DNA of 64,000 nt. Source: Trichobilharzia szidati (Eukaryota > Platyhelminthes > Trematoda > Strigeidida > Schistosomatidae). Every line of letters starts with the position of its first letter. Within the stretch, counting starts at the first letter, position 1. Both the position numbers and the translations under genes were made by a program. The notes under the pieces were generated by a model that worked only from the letters and a program-made list of their open reading frames with translations, had not been told where the DNA came from and did not search any database. This document shows, one piece after another, positions 10,271 to 21,084 of this stretch. The stretch spans positions 106,290,582 to 106,354,581 of the forward strand of contig OX235273.1 in assembly GCA_944472155.2 (NCBI GenBank), written 5' to 3'.

Positions 10271-10890
10271 TAATGTCCAGCTTTTCACCATAAATCTTAT
10301 TTCTCCTTCAGCCTGAATTATTTGACACACAGCTGACAATTTTCGCAAGGCTACTTCACTCTCACATTCATTTACTTATTCGAATTTCTCTCTTTTGCCT
10401 GTGTTCATTGAAACATTTAATGATTTCAGGAGTATTATTTATACAGAATTTTACGGTCTAATAGTTAGTTATATAGTTTATAAAAGCTTTATAGAATAAT
10501 ATATATTCACATGAATGCACATGAATTAACAGTATTTTCTAAAAACATTATTGTGATTCGATTTAAGTGAATTGCATAACAATAAGTAAATATTATTCTA
10601 CATAGATAAGTGTTTATATTTGTCGAAAAGTAAAGTCGTATGTAAAAAGGAGAGAAACTTTACGCAAATCGTAAAACTGAGTAATATTATGTTAATAATC
10701 TACTTGCATAACTAACAGTTGAAAAAATAGTGTTCTGCTGTTGTCATAGAGAAACAGTTGTTAAATCATATTACAGTGTGTTGCCACCGAGCGGTATTTT
10801 AATGCAAGGCTATTATACCTTTGGCGGTCTTAATTTAATAGAGTGGAATCAGCCTTTTATAAGTGAGGTACAAAATGGAGTTATCTAACA
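10271..10890. other. no recognisable feature
   Basis: AT-rich, many stops in all frames. Confidence 0.4.
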
Positions 10891-11565
10891 TTACCAATCA
10901 CCATTAATGGGAGGGATTTGAAAGAGGTTACTTCATTCACTTATCTAGGGAGCATTGTCTCAACCACAGGAGGAATGGATGAGGATGTCAAATCGAGAAT
11001 CGGGAAGGCGAGAAACACATTCATCAACCTGAAACCAATCTGGAAATCTTCGTCACTCAACTCAGCATCAACAACAAAGTTCGGATTTTCAATACAAACG
11101 TCAAGTCAGTCAGTTCTTCTATACGGATCAGAAACTTGGTGGGTCACAAAGAATATTTCCAACAGCCTGTTGCAGACCTTTATCAACAGCTGTCTGCGTC
11201 GGTCTATACTCAAGATCAGATGGCCGGAAAGGATCACTGACAAGAAACTATGGGAACAAACAAGACAGGAACCAATCGCTCAACAAATATGCAGGAGAAA
11301 GTGGAGATGGATTGGACACTCGCTGAGGAGGCCGCTGGGTGACATCGCGCGTCAGGCCAGTGCTCGAGTGGAACCCGAAAGGGAAGCGGCGATTGGGACG
11401 TGCAAGGGTGACATGGAGGAGATTGTGTAAAGAGGAGCTGAAACAGTATGGACTAACATGGATGCAGGTGAAAAGTACAGCAGAAGACAGAAGCAAGTGG
11501 AGAGGTGTAGTTGAAGCCCTATGTTGCACTAGGAACCCAAGGGAACAATAATAATAATAATAAAA
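10891..11565 (+). pseudogene. RTE-type retrotransposon 3' end, best preserved
   Basis: 5'-truncated copy starting just upstream of the MKEVTSFTYLGS block and ending at the terminal motif ACTAGGAACCCAAGGGAAC followed by AATAATAATAATAATAA (about 11547-11563). The main frame is 10918-11430; a +1 shift near 11345 moves the rest of the protein into the frame with EWNPKGKRRLGRARVTWRRL and TWMQVKSTAEDRSKWRG to about 11548. It lies in AT-rich DNA with no partner gene. Confidence 0.9.
10918..11430 (+). pseudogene. RT C-terminal domain of RTE-type element, 170 codons
   Basis: Domains in order: TYLGSIVSTTGGMDEDVKSR (residues about 8-27), RIGKA, the thumb-like [35 protein letters not shown], and [14 protein letters not shown] near residue 140. 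This is the conserved region downstream of the RT palm in RTE-clade proteins; the FADD catalytic motif is upstream of the truncation and absent. The frame ends 20-30 codons into a shifted region, so the true C-terminus is in another frame. Confidence 0.85.
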
Positions 11566-12059
11566 TCATAGTCATCAGGAATATAAATGATTGTTAGATG
11601 TCAATTAGATTGAAACTCAGTAACCTGGTTTCATGCTTGTACAGACTCATCAGAAAAGCATATTTAAGGACTAAAGGTAAATCAATATCTTATACCTAAT
11701 TAGTAATTATGTTTCCCAGTGGCAGAGTCAGAAACTCCACCAAGAAACTATTCTCCTCGCTATAGGTAGTCAGTATTCCTTAGTTAAATGACGTCATGCA
11801 TTTGATGTGGGTTTTTGTAGGCACAAGTGTTCTGGTCAAAACTCTGAAATCATCATAATGACGGCTAACTAGTAAACAGTGAGAGGTTCAAATCAAAAAC
11901 TGTCTGGTTTTTGACTTCTTGAGAAATGCATCATAAAATCAGATTGAAGCAGTTGAGTACAGGGCAGAAGAAAGTTGTGTCACTTACCTTGGCAGTCACA
12001 TGCATTTTATATAAATGATGAAACGTCTATGTCTTCCTTTTTGTAGGTGAACTCTTAGT
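11566..12059. other. no recognisable feature
   Basis: No repeat match or supportable frame; AT-rich. Confidence 0.4.
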
Positions 12060-12245
12060 GGTCTGTACTCTGTTCTGATTGCCTCTAAGCACTAATAGCC
12101 GTGTCTGCTTTTTGATGTGGTTGTGTTCTCTGAACTGGATAGTTAATTTGCGAAGGTTTCATTCCCTTACTAGGCAACATCTTCAGCGCATACTTCAATT
12201 AGTTGAAGTGAGCTTTTAGATTTCTCCACGGGTTTATTAGCCGTC
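12060..12245 (-). repeat. dispersed repeat E with hammerhead-like core, copy 1
   Basis: Minus strand contains TTGAAGTATGCG, CTGAAGA, TGTTGCC-TAGTAA-GGGAAT, GAAAC, then AATTAACTATCCAGTTCAG and GAGAACACAACCACATCA. The same series recurs at 16120-16255 (+) and 26155-26275 (+). The central part can be read as a hammerhead core with a 6-bp stem II with mismatches (12195-12153). Family not recognised; possibly a terminal repeat of a larger element. Confidence 0.5.
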
Positions 12246-12540
12246 TGTCTTGGTGACCTCGAAAGTGAAGAAAAACAAGTACTCGCGTTCAAGGCCACCG
12301 GGAGAGATGATAAATAAACTCGTGGTCATCACTTGGAAAGTTATAAGGCAGTGAAAAGACCAGCGGGCTAAAATTAAACGTAGGAAATTCTTATCTATTT
12401 TTAGTGTATTATCTGAAAAACCAGAGATAAGACTTTCCGTTAGCCAAAGGTTTGATAGTGTAGTATTTATTGCAGTAATTTATATAGACAATCCATGAAT
12501 TAACACACTTACTTATAAATAAGTAATGATTATGATCTGT
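12246..12540. other. no recognisable feature
   Basis: AT-rich sequence, no supportable feature. Confidence 0.35.
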
Positions 12541-13040
12541 AAGCTGTACATAATGAAGATATCAAAGCCAGGTGGGATCAGATTGTGAGAGTGAAAAACA
12601 CCTTGATTAAATCTGATCTAAAGTACTCAGGAAGGTTTCAAATTTTCAACGGTAATATCAAGCTAGTGCTTCTGTACGGTTCAAAAATTTGATTGACACC
12701 TCATTGAAAGTATCCACAGCAGCAAGCTGCAGAATTTCATCACCAATTGCCTTTCACTTCTTCAATACTGAAGATCACACGGCTGACAGGCCGGAAAGGA
12801 TAAGCAACAAAGAGCTTTGCTAATGAACCGACCACTAACCTATTGCCCAACAAATGTTGAGGAAACGGAAATGAATTCTAAATACTTTGATAGGATAGTT
12901 GTGCAACATCACGTACCAGGCTTATAGGTGATAGTATAACTATCTAGAAATGACCGCAGAGAACCGAGTGAAATGACGATAATCTACTGAAACTCTATGT
13001 CCCGCCTGAGACCCATAGAAATGATAATAATAATACTTTG
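12541..13040 (+). pseudogene. RTE-type retrotransposon 3' end, highly decayed
   Basis: The plus strand follows the RTE series in worn form: GAAGATATCAAAGCCAGG (EDIKAR), ATCAAGCTAGTGCTTCTGTA (VLLYGS), CAGAATTTCATCACCAATTG (FITNC), then a terminal motif (GAAACTCTATGTCCCGCCTG) and AAATGATAATAATAATAC. Many indels; no open frame of note. Confidence 0.75.
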
Positions 13041-13950
13041 CAAGGGAATACGTTTCATATATTCATATATATATATATCAGATAACATCACAATACTCAT
13101 TTAGCTAGTGAAATCAGACGTAAATTTTTTTAAAAACTCCAGAGAAATTACCAACAAACTAACGTACATTAAAGTCCAATTGTGATAAGCATTTCCGAAA
13201 GGGTTGGAGCAATTAGTCTTTTGACGGCCCAATAAGAGGCCATGATTAGCGGATGAAACAAGGATGGGATCAAGAAAGTCTGCTCCGAATGACTTTTTCG
13301 GTCGGTAAATATCGAAACACCATCGTTCTTTTGCAATGTGCATTGACTTTAACATGCTTAACATTAGTATTCCTAGTATTGCAATTGACTCCATATGAAG
13401 TGTTGCTGTAATGAGTAACTAACTGTTAATAAGATGTGGACTCAGATTTCATAAACATTTTAATCGTGTGAAAATGGATACTTGTTCCATGATTTGAAAT
13501 ATCCCACTAAGCCCTACAGTTTAGGAATTTATCACTAAATTTTAGGCCACTTTTAACATATATATGCATGGAAGTGCAGCATCGGTTCGATTACAGATTA
13601 CACTGAGTACTCTCTCTATATGTTACGATTCACACGCTTAGAAACAAACAGCTTCGTTGATTTACGTTAGATGAGGATTTCGCACAATCACAAATTTGCG
13701 CTCTCAGAGAGATTTAGATTACTATGATGGATATATTTGGTGCAGTCTGACTTTAATTTGTTCCTCAAAGGATGTCCTTTTGATAATAAAAATAACCATT
13801 TCGTGATAGCTTTAACAGTATGGTTTCCTAATAAGCAATTTAATCTTACAGCTATAATCTCGCAACATTTTGAGTAGAAAATGTATTATTGTTACTATTG
13901 CGAAACTTTGATTAGTTATCTGCACAACATCTTCAGCACAAACATGATAA
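13041..13950. other. long AT-rich stretch, no supportable gene
   Basis: Has an (AT)n tract near 13066-13078. A 97-codon minus-strand frame (13101-13394) has no motif I recognise and no splice or repeat context; I treat it as chance. Confidence 0.4.
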
Positions 13951-14049
13951 TGAATTTCATTTCTTGGTTTGCAGGGATTTGATTGACTGGTTACAGGATT
14001 TCATCATGAGCTGACATAGGTTAGGGGACCATTGAAGAGCCTGCAGGGT

Positions 14050-14090
14050 GTACTGGACAGCTATTTCGTCTCAGTTTGGCATTCTTCAAT
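14050..14090 (-). ncRNA. hammerhead-like remnant in inverted arm, family B
   Basis: Inverted counterpart of 14283-14330: GAGACGAAATAGCTGTCCAGTA is readable on the minus strand, but stem II and the 5' core are decayed. Confidence 0.45.
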
Positions 14091-14282
14091 GAGAAGTCGT
14101 GACCAAGACGGTACAGTAGGTTGGGTGAGAGGAAAAGTACTCGCCGACGAAATTAGCTACTGGCCGCACTATATCGTGTATTGGCAGAAGTTGGAATTCA
14201 TTAGCCATCAGGTCAGGTCCCAGTGGCTTAATGGCTCGCGTCGTACCAGGAAGGTCCTGGGTTCGAACTCCTATGGTGGATA

Positions 14283-14330
14283 CGTACTACTGAAGAGTGA
14301 CAGACTAGGGCGAAACAGCTATCCAGTATT
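14283..14330 (+). ncRNA. hammerhead-like motif, family B, C3 retained
   Basis: GTACTA then core CTGAAGA (C3-U4-G5-A6-N-G8-A9 all canonical), stem II GTGA-CAGACTA-GGGC weakened, GAAA, ACAGCTAT (palindrome with one change), C, then CAGTAT. Together with 26005-26050, 38434-38480 and 62107-62155 it shows that C, not A, is the ancestral base at C3 of family B. Confidence 0.65.
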
Positions 14331-14395
14331 CCCTGTAGGTTTTCCAATGATTCTCTAACCAATGTCAGCTCATGTTGAGAATAAATTTCATGTTC

Positions 14396-14765
14396 GAAGA
14401 CAAGAATAGTTTGTAGGAAAAACCGACCATCTGAAAGAATACAATAAATGACAAAAATATCCATCTGAGCTATAAATCCTCTCCTGTATTAATTTATGGC
14501 GTAAGTACACATTTTTTGTACATTAAGCTTTCTCTTAGAACACTATGAAATGAATAAGATTTCGTTGAGAGACCACCGGATAAGCAAATGCATGTACATA
14601 TAAAATGAATGACTGATAGGAAATTTCAGTGATGAATAACTTTTTAGCCTTTTGACAGATATTCTGGTTATATTCACATGTATCTATACTAAATCCACAC
14701 ATACATTTATATTACTCCGACATACCCAAGTGTGTACTTGTAGACTTGCAGAATTAGCTATCCTT
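14396..14765. other. no recognisable feature
   Basis: AT-rich, no supportable gene. Confidence 0.35.
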
Positions 14766-14769
14766 TTCT

Positions 14770-14940
14770 CCGTCTTGTTTAATTACCGTGATAAAATACA
14801 TTACCAAGTCAATGAGTCATCAGTCAATAGGTAATAAACAGCCTGAAAAGAAACGTCTATAAATTGGGGAGAAAATATTAACAGTGAAAACTCTATGTAT
14901 TCTAGTATGTCTAATCAACTTTACTTAATTACCGTACCAC
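14770..14940 (+). repeat. direct repeat flanking RTE pair, left copy
   Basis: About 160 bases that recur at 16480-16650: CCAAGTCA.T.AGTCAT.AGT, CAGCCTGAA.AGAAAC, TTGGGGAGAAAA and AACAGTGAAAA are shared in order. The two minus-strand RTE fragments 14945-16480 lie exactly between the copies. Confidence 0.7.
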
Positions 14941-14944
14941 TTTA

Positions 14945-15692
14945 CTATTATTATAATATTATTGTTTCCTTTAATTCATAGAGGAATAGAGGGCTTCACC
15001 AGCACGTCTCCATTGCATTCGGTTCTCTGTCAGCATCTTCAACTGGCTCCACGTCTGTCCACGTGTTCTCATCTGCTCCTCGCATGACATCCTCAATGTC
15101 ACCCTAAAACTGACGGCCAACTCACCGCTTCCCGTCCGGGTTCCACTCGAGCGATGGCTTGGTGTGGGATGTCAGTCACTTCATGATTTTTCTTATCAAA
15201 GTATGACCAGCCCACTTCCATTTCCTCCTGCATATTTGTTGCACAATCGGTTCCTGCCGAGTTGGTTCATTCACTGCCAGAGATCCCTCCCTGTTACTGA
15301 TCTTTTCTCGCCGGCCATCTGATCTTGAGTATTGAGCAAAGACATTTTTTGTTGTAGTCTTTAGTTTGTTCGAAGTGCCCTTCGTGACGCGGCGCCAAGT
15401 CTCTGATCCGTATAGTGAGTAGCACTGACTTCACATTGGAGTTGAAAATCCGGATCTTATTTTTCATGCTGAGTGCTGTTGACCTCCACACAGACTTCAG
15501 AGTAATGAAAGCTTGTCTTGCTTTTCTGATCCTTGCTTTGATATCCTCGTCAGTTCCACCTGTCGTTGAAACGATGCTTCCCAGGTAGGTAAGTGAAGGA
15601 TATTGCTTCTTACAGATTCCTCCCATTTATGCTGATTGTTGTCTGTTGTTGTTGCTGTTGGCCAGGAATCTTCATCACCTCTGTTTTCTCTT
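14945..15692 (-). pseudogene. RTE-type retrotransposon 3' part
   Basis: Minus strand, from about 15690: CAACAGCAACAACAACAG run, then the open frame 15626-15294 with SLTYLGSIVSTTGGTDEDIK, KARQAFITLKSVWRS, KIRIFNSNVKSVL and ILKIRWPARK, then a broken C-terminal part and the terminal motif (CCTCTATGAATTAAAGGAAA in sense) ending in AATAATATTATAATAATAGT at about 14945. Close to the subfamily of 48685-49836. Confidence 0.85.
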
Positions 15693-16480
15693 TAGTATTT
15701 ATTATGATTCCCTTGGATTCCTAGCAGAACATAGAATTTCAGTGGCACATCTCCACCTTGTCTTATTCTCTGAGTTCATTTTCAGCTGAGGACACGACTG
15801 CCCATAAGATTTCATCACCTCCAACTCACACGATCTCCTCCATGTCACCTTCAAACCAACGTTCAACTCATCGTCTTCCAATCGGACTGCACTTCAACGA
15901 TGGTCTGGCAGGCGATGTCATTGGATGGTCTCCTCAGCGTGCGGCTAACTCATCTCCATTTCCTTAGGAATTTTTGTTAGGCAACAGATTCCTAATTGCC
16001 TTATTACCTGAGTTTCTTGTCACTATTACTTTTTAGCTGGCCATTCCATCTTCAGTATGGATCCAGCGAAGACAGCCGTTTATAGAAGTTTACCGCTATC
16101 TGCTGGAAATCCTTTGCATGACACCTGCTCACTTCAGATTGAAGTATGCGCTAAAGATGTTGCCTAGTAGGGTGACGAAAGTTTCACAAATTAACTATCC
16201 AGCTCAGAGAACACAACCACATCAAAATCATCCACCCGAGGTACAAGTCTTCTCCATCACATGTACCAAGTTTCTGACCCATATAGAATAACTAACTCAC
16301 TTAACAGTAGTGTTGAAAATCAGAATTTTGTTCTTTACGCAGGGGAATGGAAAAGATTTCCAAAGTGATTACACAGTGATGAATGTCTGCCTTGACTTTC
16401 TGATCCTGACTGGTTTTGACACCTTCTTTTAAGCTGCCTGTCTGTTGGTGAAACAATACTTTTCAGATGAGTGAATAAGC
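15693..16480 (-). pseudogene. second RTE 3' part, with repeat E inserted
   Basis: Its 3' end abuts the previous copy at 15693-15740 (sense: ATGTTCTGCTAGGAATCCAA then AATCATAATAAATAC). It carries the C-terminal coding region, the RRPS/WRWIGH region and, beyond repeat E (16110-16255), the SETW region (TTGGTACATG, ATATGGGTCAGAAACTTGG in sense). Heavily decayed. Confidence 0.75.
16110..16255 (+). repeat. dispersed repeat E with hammerhead-like core, copy 2
   Basis: Plus strand: TTGAAGTATGCGCTAAAGA, TGTTGCC-TAGTAG-GGTGAC, GAAAG, then AATTAACTATCCAGCTCAGA and CACAACCACATCA. Core has G5 changed to A (CTAAAGA). It interrupts the minus-strand RTE copy at 15693-16480. Confidence 0.5.
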
Positions 16481-16650
16481 CTCGTTTAGTTACTGTGTTA
16501 AAATATAATTCCAAGTCAGTAAGTCATTAGTCAACAGGTAATTAGCAGCCTGAATAGAAACCCCCAATACCTTGGGGAGAAAACTTTAACAGTGAAAATA
16601 CTACATATCCTGGTATATTTAATCTACTCTACTTAATTACACTAACACTT
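16480..16650 (+). repeat. direct repeat flanking RTE pair, right copy
   Basis: Pairs with 14770-14940; see that entry for the shared blocks. Confidence 0.7.
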
Positions 16651-17200
16651 GAATAATTCATATGAAGCAGGGTAATTTTAATTGTAGCAACAGTTAAAAC
16701 TAAATGGTGAGAAGTAAAAGTCATTCAGTTTGCCCCCATTCTTATTCCCCTTAAATCAGACAGAAAAATACACTCTACACTATATCCTTCTGGAATTGTC
16801 AGCGTACTTTAATTTTTTACTAATAATCAACAAACTTACGAGAGTAGATTGAATTTTCTAGTCAGTATTTGCTTTAAGTATTCTTAAACGTAACTGTTAT
16901 TTCAATATTTCCTTCATTATTGTTTCTTTTCCTTTTCTTGCCTCATTAAAGTTACTTGAATTATGTTCAAATTCTACCGGAAATAAGTTCTTTCCCTGCC
17001 TTTCTGTCAAATTAAGTCATTATCTGTAAAAAATATTCTGTTAAAGGTAAAATTAAAATTGAAAAATTATTTAAAGAGTAGTACTGGACTTTGAAAGTTA
17101 AGCAAACACTTTTTCTGGAAGCAGTAGAATGTGGGTTTTATACTTCGCTTTAATAAAGGCAATGTTCCAGCAAGTAAAAAAGTTTAATTATATATGTATA
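16651..17200. other. no recognisable feature
   Basis: AT-rich sequence without a supportable feature. Confidence 0.35.
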
Positions 17201-17663
17201 TTGTTCTCTTCGTTTGTGGGTGGAACTTAGGGCTTCATTCCCGTTCTCCGCAGTCCTCTTTAGGTGACTTCACGATTGCTTATAGCCTCGTCTAGTTAAC
17301 TAGCTCACTAGTTTTCTAGCCGGTTCCAAGCCCGGCTTCATACTGAAGGTCGAATGGCCAGGAAGAATAAGCAACCAAAAGCCGATCACTCAGCAAATAT
17401 GTAGGAGAAAGTGGGGATGTGTCGGGCATACATTGAGGAGGCCGCTGAATAACATCGCTCGCCAGGCCCTCGAGTGGAATCCAAATGGGAAGCGACAAGT
17501 GGGTTGTCAGAACGAGGAGGACATGGAGCAGATCGTGTGGGGAAGAGATGAGAGAGTTCGGTCAATCGTGGACCCAGCTGAAGAGGACGGCAGAAAGCAG
17601 AACAAAGTGGAGATGTGTTATTAAAGCCCTATTTTCCACTCGGGACGGAAAGGAATAATAATA
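17201..17663. pseudogene. two RTE 3' ends joined head to head
   Basis: 17201-17336 is a minus-strand RTE 3' end (sense GAAGCCCTAAGTTCCACCC), and 17337-17663 is a plus-strand RTE 3' end running from TTCATACTGAAGGTCGAATG through GCCAGGCCCTCGAGTGGAAT to AAAGCCCTATTTTCCACTCG and AATAATAATAATATA. The 5'-truncated ends meet near 17336. Confidence 0.75.
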
Positions 17664-17770
17664 ATATACGATTGCCCATAAGGTCTGGGATACCCAACCT
17701 GCCGTTTCACAGTTGGGTTCTACTCGACTGTCTAGCATAGCGCGCAAGATGTCACTCATTTATATGCACA
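17664..17770 (-). pseudogene. short RTE fragment
   Basis: Minus strand reads GAGTGACATCTTGCGCGC and AGTCGAGTAGAACCCAACTG, the RTE block around the GD.ARQALEWN residues. Confidence 0.55.
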
Positions 17771-19075
17771 ATTAACTCATACAAAGCAGTGGGATTTTGT
17801 AAATTTTGAGCAACTATTTCCATTTAGATACAACTAATATCAGCCCCAAGAAAATATCTGAATGCCAGTGAAAACAGTATCGTTATTGTTTCAATTTACT
17901 GGGAAATACAATAAATTTAATTCAGCATTAAAAATGGTGGCTTGCTTAAATCACTCAGCTGTCTAGTTTTCTTTCCAGTAAAATGTATCAAATTTACTCC
18001 ACTTCAAATTGTTTCAATCCCTTAATTTCTTTCTTGAGTAGTAGTGTTTATGTTCACGTGCAGTTATAAATAGCTTTCAGTCTACTGTTATGCAATTTTC
18101 GAAACTATCTTGCAGGTTTTTGTTGTTATACGGATTGGAAAATCTTTCTCCCAATTGTTGATTTACAGGGAAACCCAGAAAGAACTCGAAAGAACGTAGT
18201 ATCTTTAAGTTGTTAGATGATGAGCCCGTTAGCCATTCTAACGCCTACCAATGTGCGATATACATTGCAACAGTTGATCAATGTAATCAGTGAATATTTG
18301 TTCAAACATTCAGCTTGGTGGACCCCAAAACTCCAGGCGACTTCATTCTGTAGTCAATCATTAGTAAGGGCTTTATTTCCATGAAGATCCTGGAAAAAAT
18401 GGTAAATATTTTGAAACAAAACCCGCTGAGAATTCAATTTGATCTCCGTCACCAGATTTGATGTAACTGGTATTTGTACCTAGTAGACCACGAACAGTGC
18501 GAACCTAATGGACTAACAAAGCCTGGTTTAATTTCCAATCTTAACTTCATCCTCCGCTGCCATAACAACCCTACCGGTACACGAGGAGAAGAAGGAGAGC
18601 TTTCAGTGTTTCAGAAACAGCAACTGGGAGTAGTCCTTAAATAAACTTTATAAAGTGGTAAAATCACTGGCAAGTTTACTAATTTAACAGCCAATGAGAT
18701 TGCAGTTTTCAGGAAGAGTGGGGTAACACAAAAGTCAACCACAATGCACAGAATAAAGTTGGCTTAAGTATATATTGTAAATAGCCAAAGAACATCTCTT
18801 AGTTGTCATCAGTATTTTTAAAAATTGTGCCATTTTATGTTACGAACAAAAGCCTGAAAATGTTCACTTCATACTGGGAGGAATTATTAGAAGCTTTTGG
18901 GATGTTTCTCAATTATGACTTTGACGAATTGCTGAATGAGGGGGTCGGAGGAAGGTTACAGAATTATCTTTCAGTCAATAGGCAGTTGAAAGTGAAAAGT
19001 TTTAGTATAAATCTCACTGACTTTATGTGTAAAAATCTCTGAGGCAGGCTTATAGGATGACCACTGTCAGAAACA
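17771..19075. other. AT-rich stretch, no supportable gene
   Basis: One 79-codon plus-strand frame (18803-19042) has an EELLEAFGMFL-like acidic helix but no family I recognise. Nothing else stands out. Confidence 0.35.
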
Positions 19076-19119
19076 CTGCATACCACATGACCAATATGGA
19101 ACTTACATTGGACAGTATC

Positions 19120-19325
19120 TTTATCTTATTTTATCTTGATTACAGCTTGATGCCAAGCCGTATTTTCAGTACAAGTATGGAATTTTCAGCATGGATATCG
19201 GTATTCCAAATTTTACAGGCCGATCATAGATATCGGGTGTGCGTCGGAAGGGGATTGAACCCCGGACCATGTGCATGGTCGGCGAGAGTCCTAACCACTG
19301 TGTCAACGACGCACACAGTAAGTAG
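19120..19325 (-). mobile_element. tRNA-headed SINE with CR1-like tail (D2)
   Basis: Minus strand: tRNA-like head with GGTTAGGACTCTCGCCGACC, CCATGCACATGGTCCGGGGT and GGGGTTCAATCCCC as box B (19320-19235), then a body (CGGCCTGTAAAATTTGGAAT) and a tail beginning GCTGAAAATTCCATACT at about 19192. That 17-base block also begins the 3' end of the CR1 copy at 21867-22600, suggesting the tail was taken from CR1. A second copy lies at 63070-63275. Confidence 0.7.
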
Positions 19326-19682
19326 TAACTAATATCTTCCGTTTATTCCTAGGTCCAGGACGTCTTGTCGATTGCCTCCAACTATCTGAAAATATGTAGC
19401 GTTTCACACCTTTGGTTTATAAAAGTTGTGTACATCAGTCTTGGTCAGCAAATTATTGCCTCACTAGTTTGGATTAGTAGAATTGTTCGAAGAGGTGTTC
19501 AAAGATGTCGTCTTAGCCAATTTGATTGTCAATAAAAATTTTTGACCCAACTACTTTTTATGACATTTTGATAATGGAGAAGTCGTAATATATCTAGGTG
19601 GTAGTAAGACCTCAAAGAGGGGACTCACAAATATTTTTTTGAATCACTTTGGAATGTTCCAGGAAGTCTGCAGTAGTATTTT
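19326..19682. other. sequence left of the gap
   Basis: Contains a CCTAGGTCCAGGACGTCTTG block at about 19353 followed by TCGATTGCCTCCAACTATCT, which matches the end of the family C hammerhead SINE (39480-39530); only the 3' end is present. Otherwise unrecognised. Confidence 0.4.
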
Positions 19683-20181
19683 NNNNNNNNNNNNNNNNNN
19701 NNNNNNNNNNNNNNNNNNNNNNNNNNNNNNNNNNNNNNNNNNNNNNNNNNNNNNNNNNNNNNNNNNNNNNNNNNNNNNNNNNNNNNNNNNNNNNNNNNNN
19801 NNNNNNNNNNNNNNNNNNNNNNNNNNNNNNNNNNNNNNNNNNNNNNNNNNNNNNNNNNNNNNNNNNNNNNNNNNNNNNNNNNNNNNNNNNNNNNNNNNNN
19901 NNNNNNNNNNNNNNNNNNNNNNNNNNNNNNNNNNNNNNNNNNNNNNNNNNNNNNNNNNNNNNNNNNNNNNNNNNNNNNNNNNNNNNNNNNNNNNNNNNNN
20001 NNNNNNNNNNNNNNNNNNNNNNNNNNNNNNNNNNNNNNNNNNNNNNNNNNNNNNNNNNNNNNNNNNNNNNNNNNNNNNNNNNNNNNNNNNNNNNNNNNNN
20101 NNNNNNNNNNNNNNNNNNNNNNNNNNNNNNNNNNNNNNNNNNNNNNNNNNNNNNNNNNNNNNNNNNNNNNNNNNNNNNNNN
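19683..20181. other. assembly gap (Ns)
   Basis: 499 consecutive N. Long X-filled frames across it have no meaning. Confidence 0.99.
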
Positions 20182-20585
20182 CCACTTCTTTCAAAAAATC
20201 CATGGCAGTAATTAGAAACCATTTTGAAAACGTACGTGAAAGTTTATTGTGATTCATTAACCCAGCTGGATAGTCAAAACGACATGAAATACAGTATATG
20301 TGATAATTTATGATGGATGGAAAAAGATTTGGTGACCCACCGATTGAAGCGGACTGCGAGAATATGAAAGTTGAAGCTCACTAAAGAGGCACCTAGAGGA
20401 TAGTTATTCTTTTCAGAGATACTGTTCTGGAGCTATACAATCTCAAATATATAAGTATATATGCAGTTCATCTTCCCATCGACTAAAGGAATGTTTTTAA
20501 AGTAGTGTCATTAAAAATTATAAGTCTTAGAATACAGATGTGTAGTACAGAAGGTATTAATCGGGCAGAAAGTAAGATTTTTTTC
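20182..20585. other. no recognisable feature
   Basis: AT-rich sequence right of the gap. Confidence 0.35.
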
Positions 20586-20815
20586 CTTCACATTTCCCAG
20601 TGGAACATAGGGCTTCAAGCCAGTGGCTTGAAGTTTCTGTAGCAGTGTTTATTTTACAGGATGGGGTTGCTAGCCTCATGCCCAACCTTTCCTCTTAACC
20701 AGCTTTAGTTCTGGCTTAGCGAGGTAAAGGAGTGCGTCAGCCGGTGATCGAACCCCGGACCATGTGCATGGTCGGCGAGCGTCCTAACCTCTATGCCACC
20801 GACGCACAGATACTA
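20586..20815 (-). mobile_element. tRNA-headed SINE with RTE tail (D1)
   Basis: Minus strand: TGCGTCGGTGGCATAGAGGT, the box-B block CGGGGTTCGATCACCGG, then GCTAGCAACCCCATCCTGTA, AACTTCAAGCCACTGGCTTG and the tail AAGCCCTATGTTCCACTGGG plus AAATGTGAAGGAAAA. The last block is the RTE terminal motif. Confidence 0.8.
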
Positions 20816-21084
20816 AGATAAAATAGGTAAATTGAGTGACCTAACACAACCGATGGGATTGAGTATGGCTCTATAGAGATCAAAACCAACTCGTTCTGAT
20901 GTAAAATCAGGAAATCGATTCTTGCGTCCTACTGTATGCCTTTTCGAAACTTCCTTGACAAACGCAAAAAACCAAAAAACGCACCGAAGACAACAAAAGG
21001 ATGATAGCTTGTGATTTGAATCTATGTGTGATTCTTTTCAAAAATAACATAAAAAGCAGTCTGGCTTTAAAAGCTCAAAACAAG
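20816..21084. other. no recognisable feature
   Basis: AT-rich sequence. Confidence 0.35.

Larger units (their letters stand above)
13951..14395 (+). mobile_element. hammerhead SINE, family B, near-complete with inverted left arm
   Basis: Order on plus strand: inverted 3' half (13960-14090; TTGGTTTGCAGGGATTTGAT, ATTTCATCATGAGCTGACAT, GTACTGGACAGC); spacer/leader (14090-14210; GTACAGTAGGTTGGGTGAG, GGCAGAAGTTGGAATTCATT); tRNA-like head with GTCCCAGTGGCTTAATGG and GGTCCTGGGTTCGAACTCC; ribozyme (14283-14330); 3' half to GTCAGCTCATG. The terminal inverted repeats are about 100 bases and each contains a ribozyme segment. Confidence 0.8.

Noticed and set aside
13101..13394. 97-codon minus-strand frame as a gene
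   Set aside because: No motif, no context and a length expected by chance in 64 kb.
19625..20257. Long open frames across 19683-20181
   Set aside because: They are produced by the run of N and have no sequence content.
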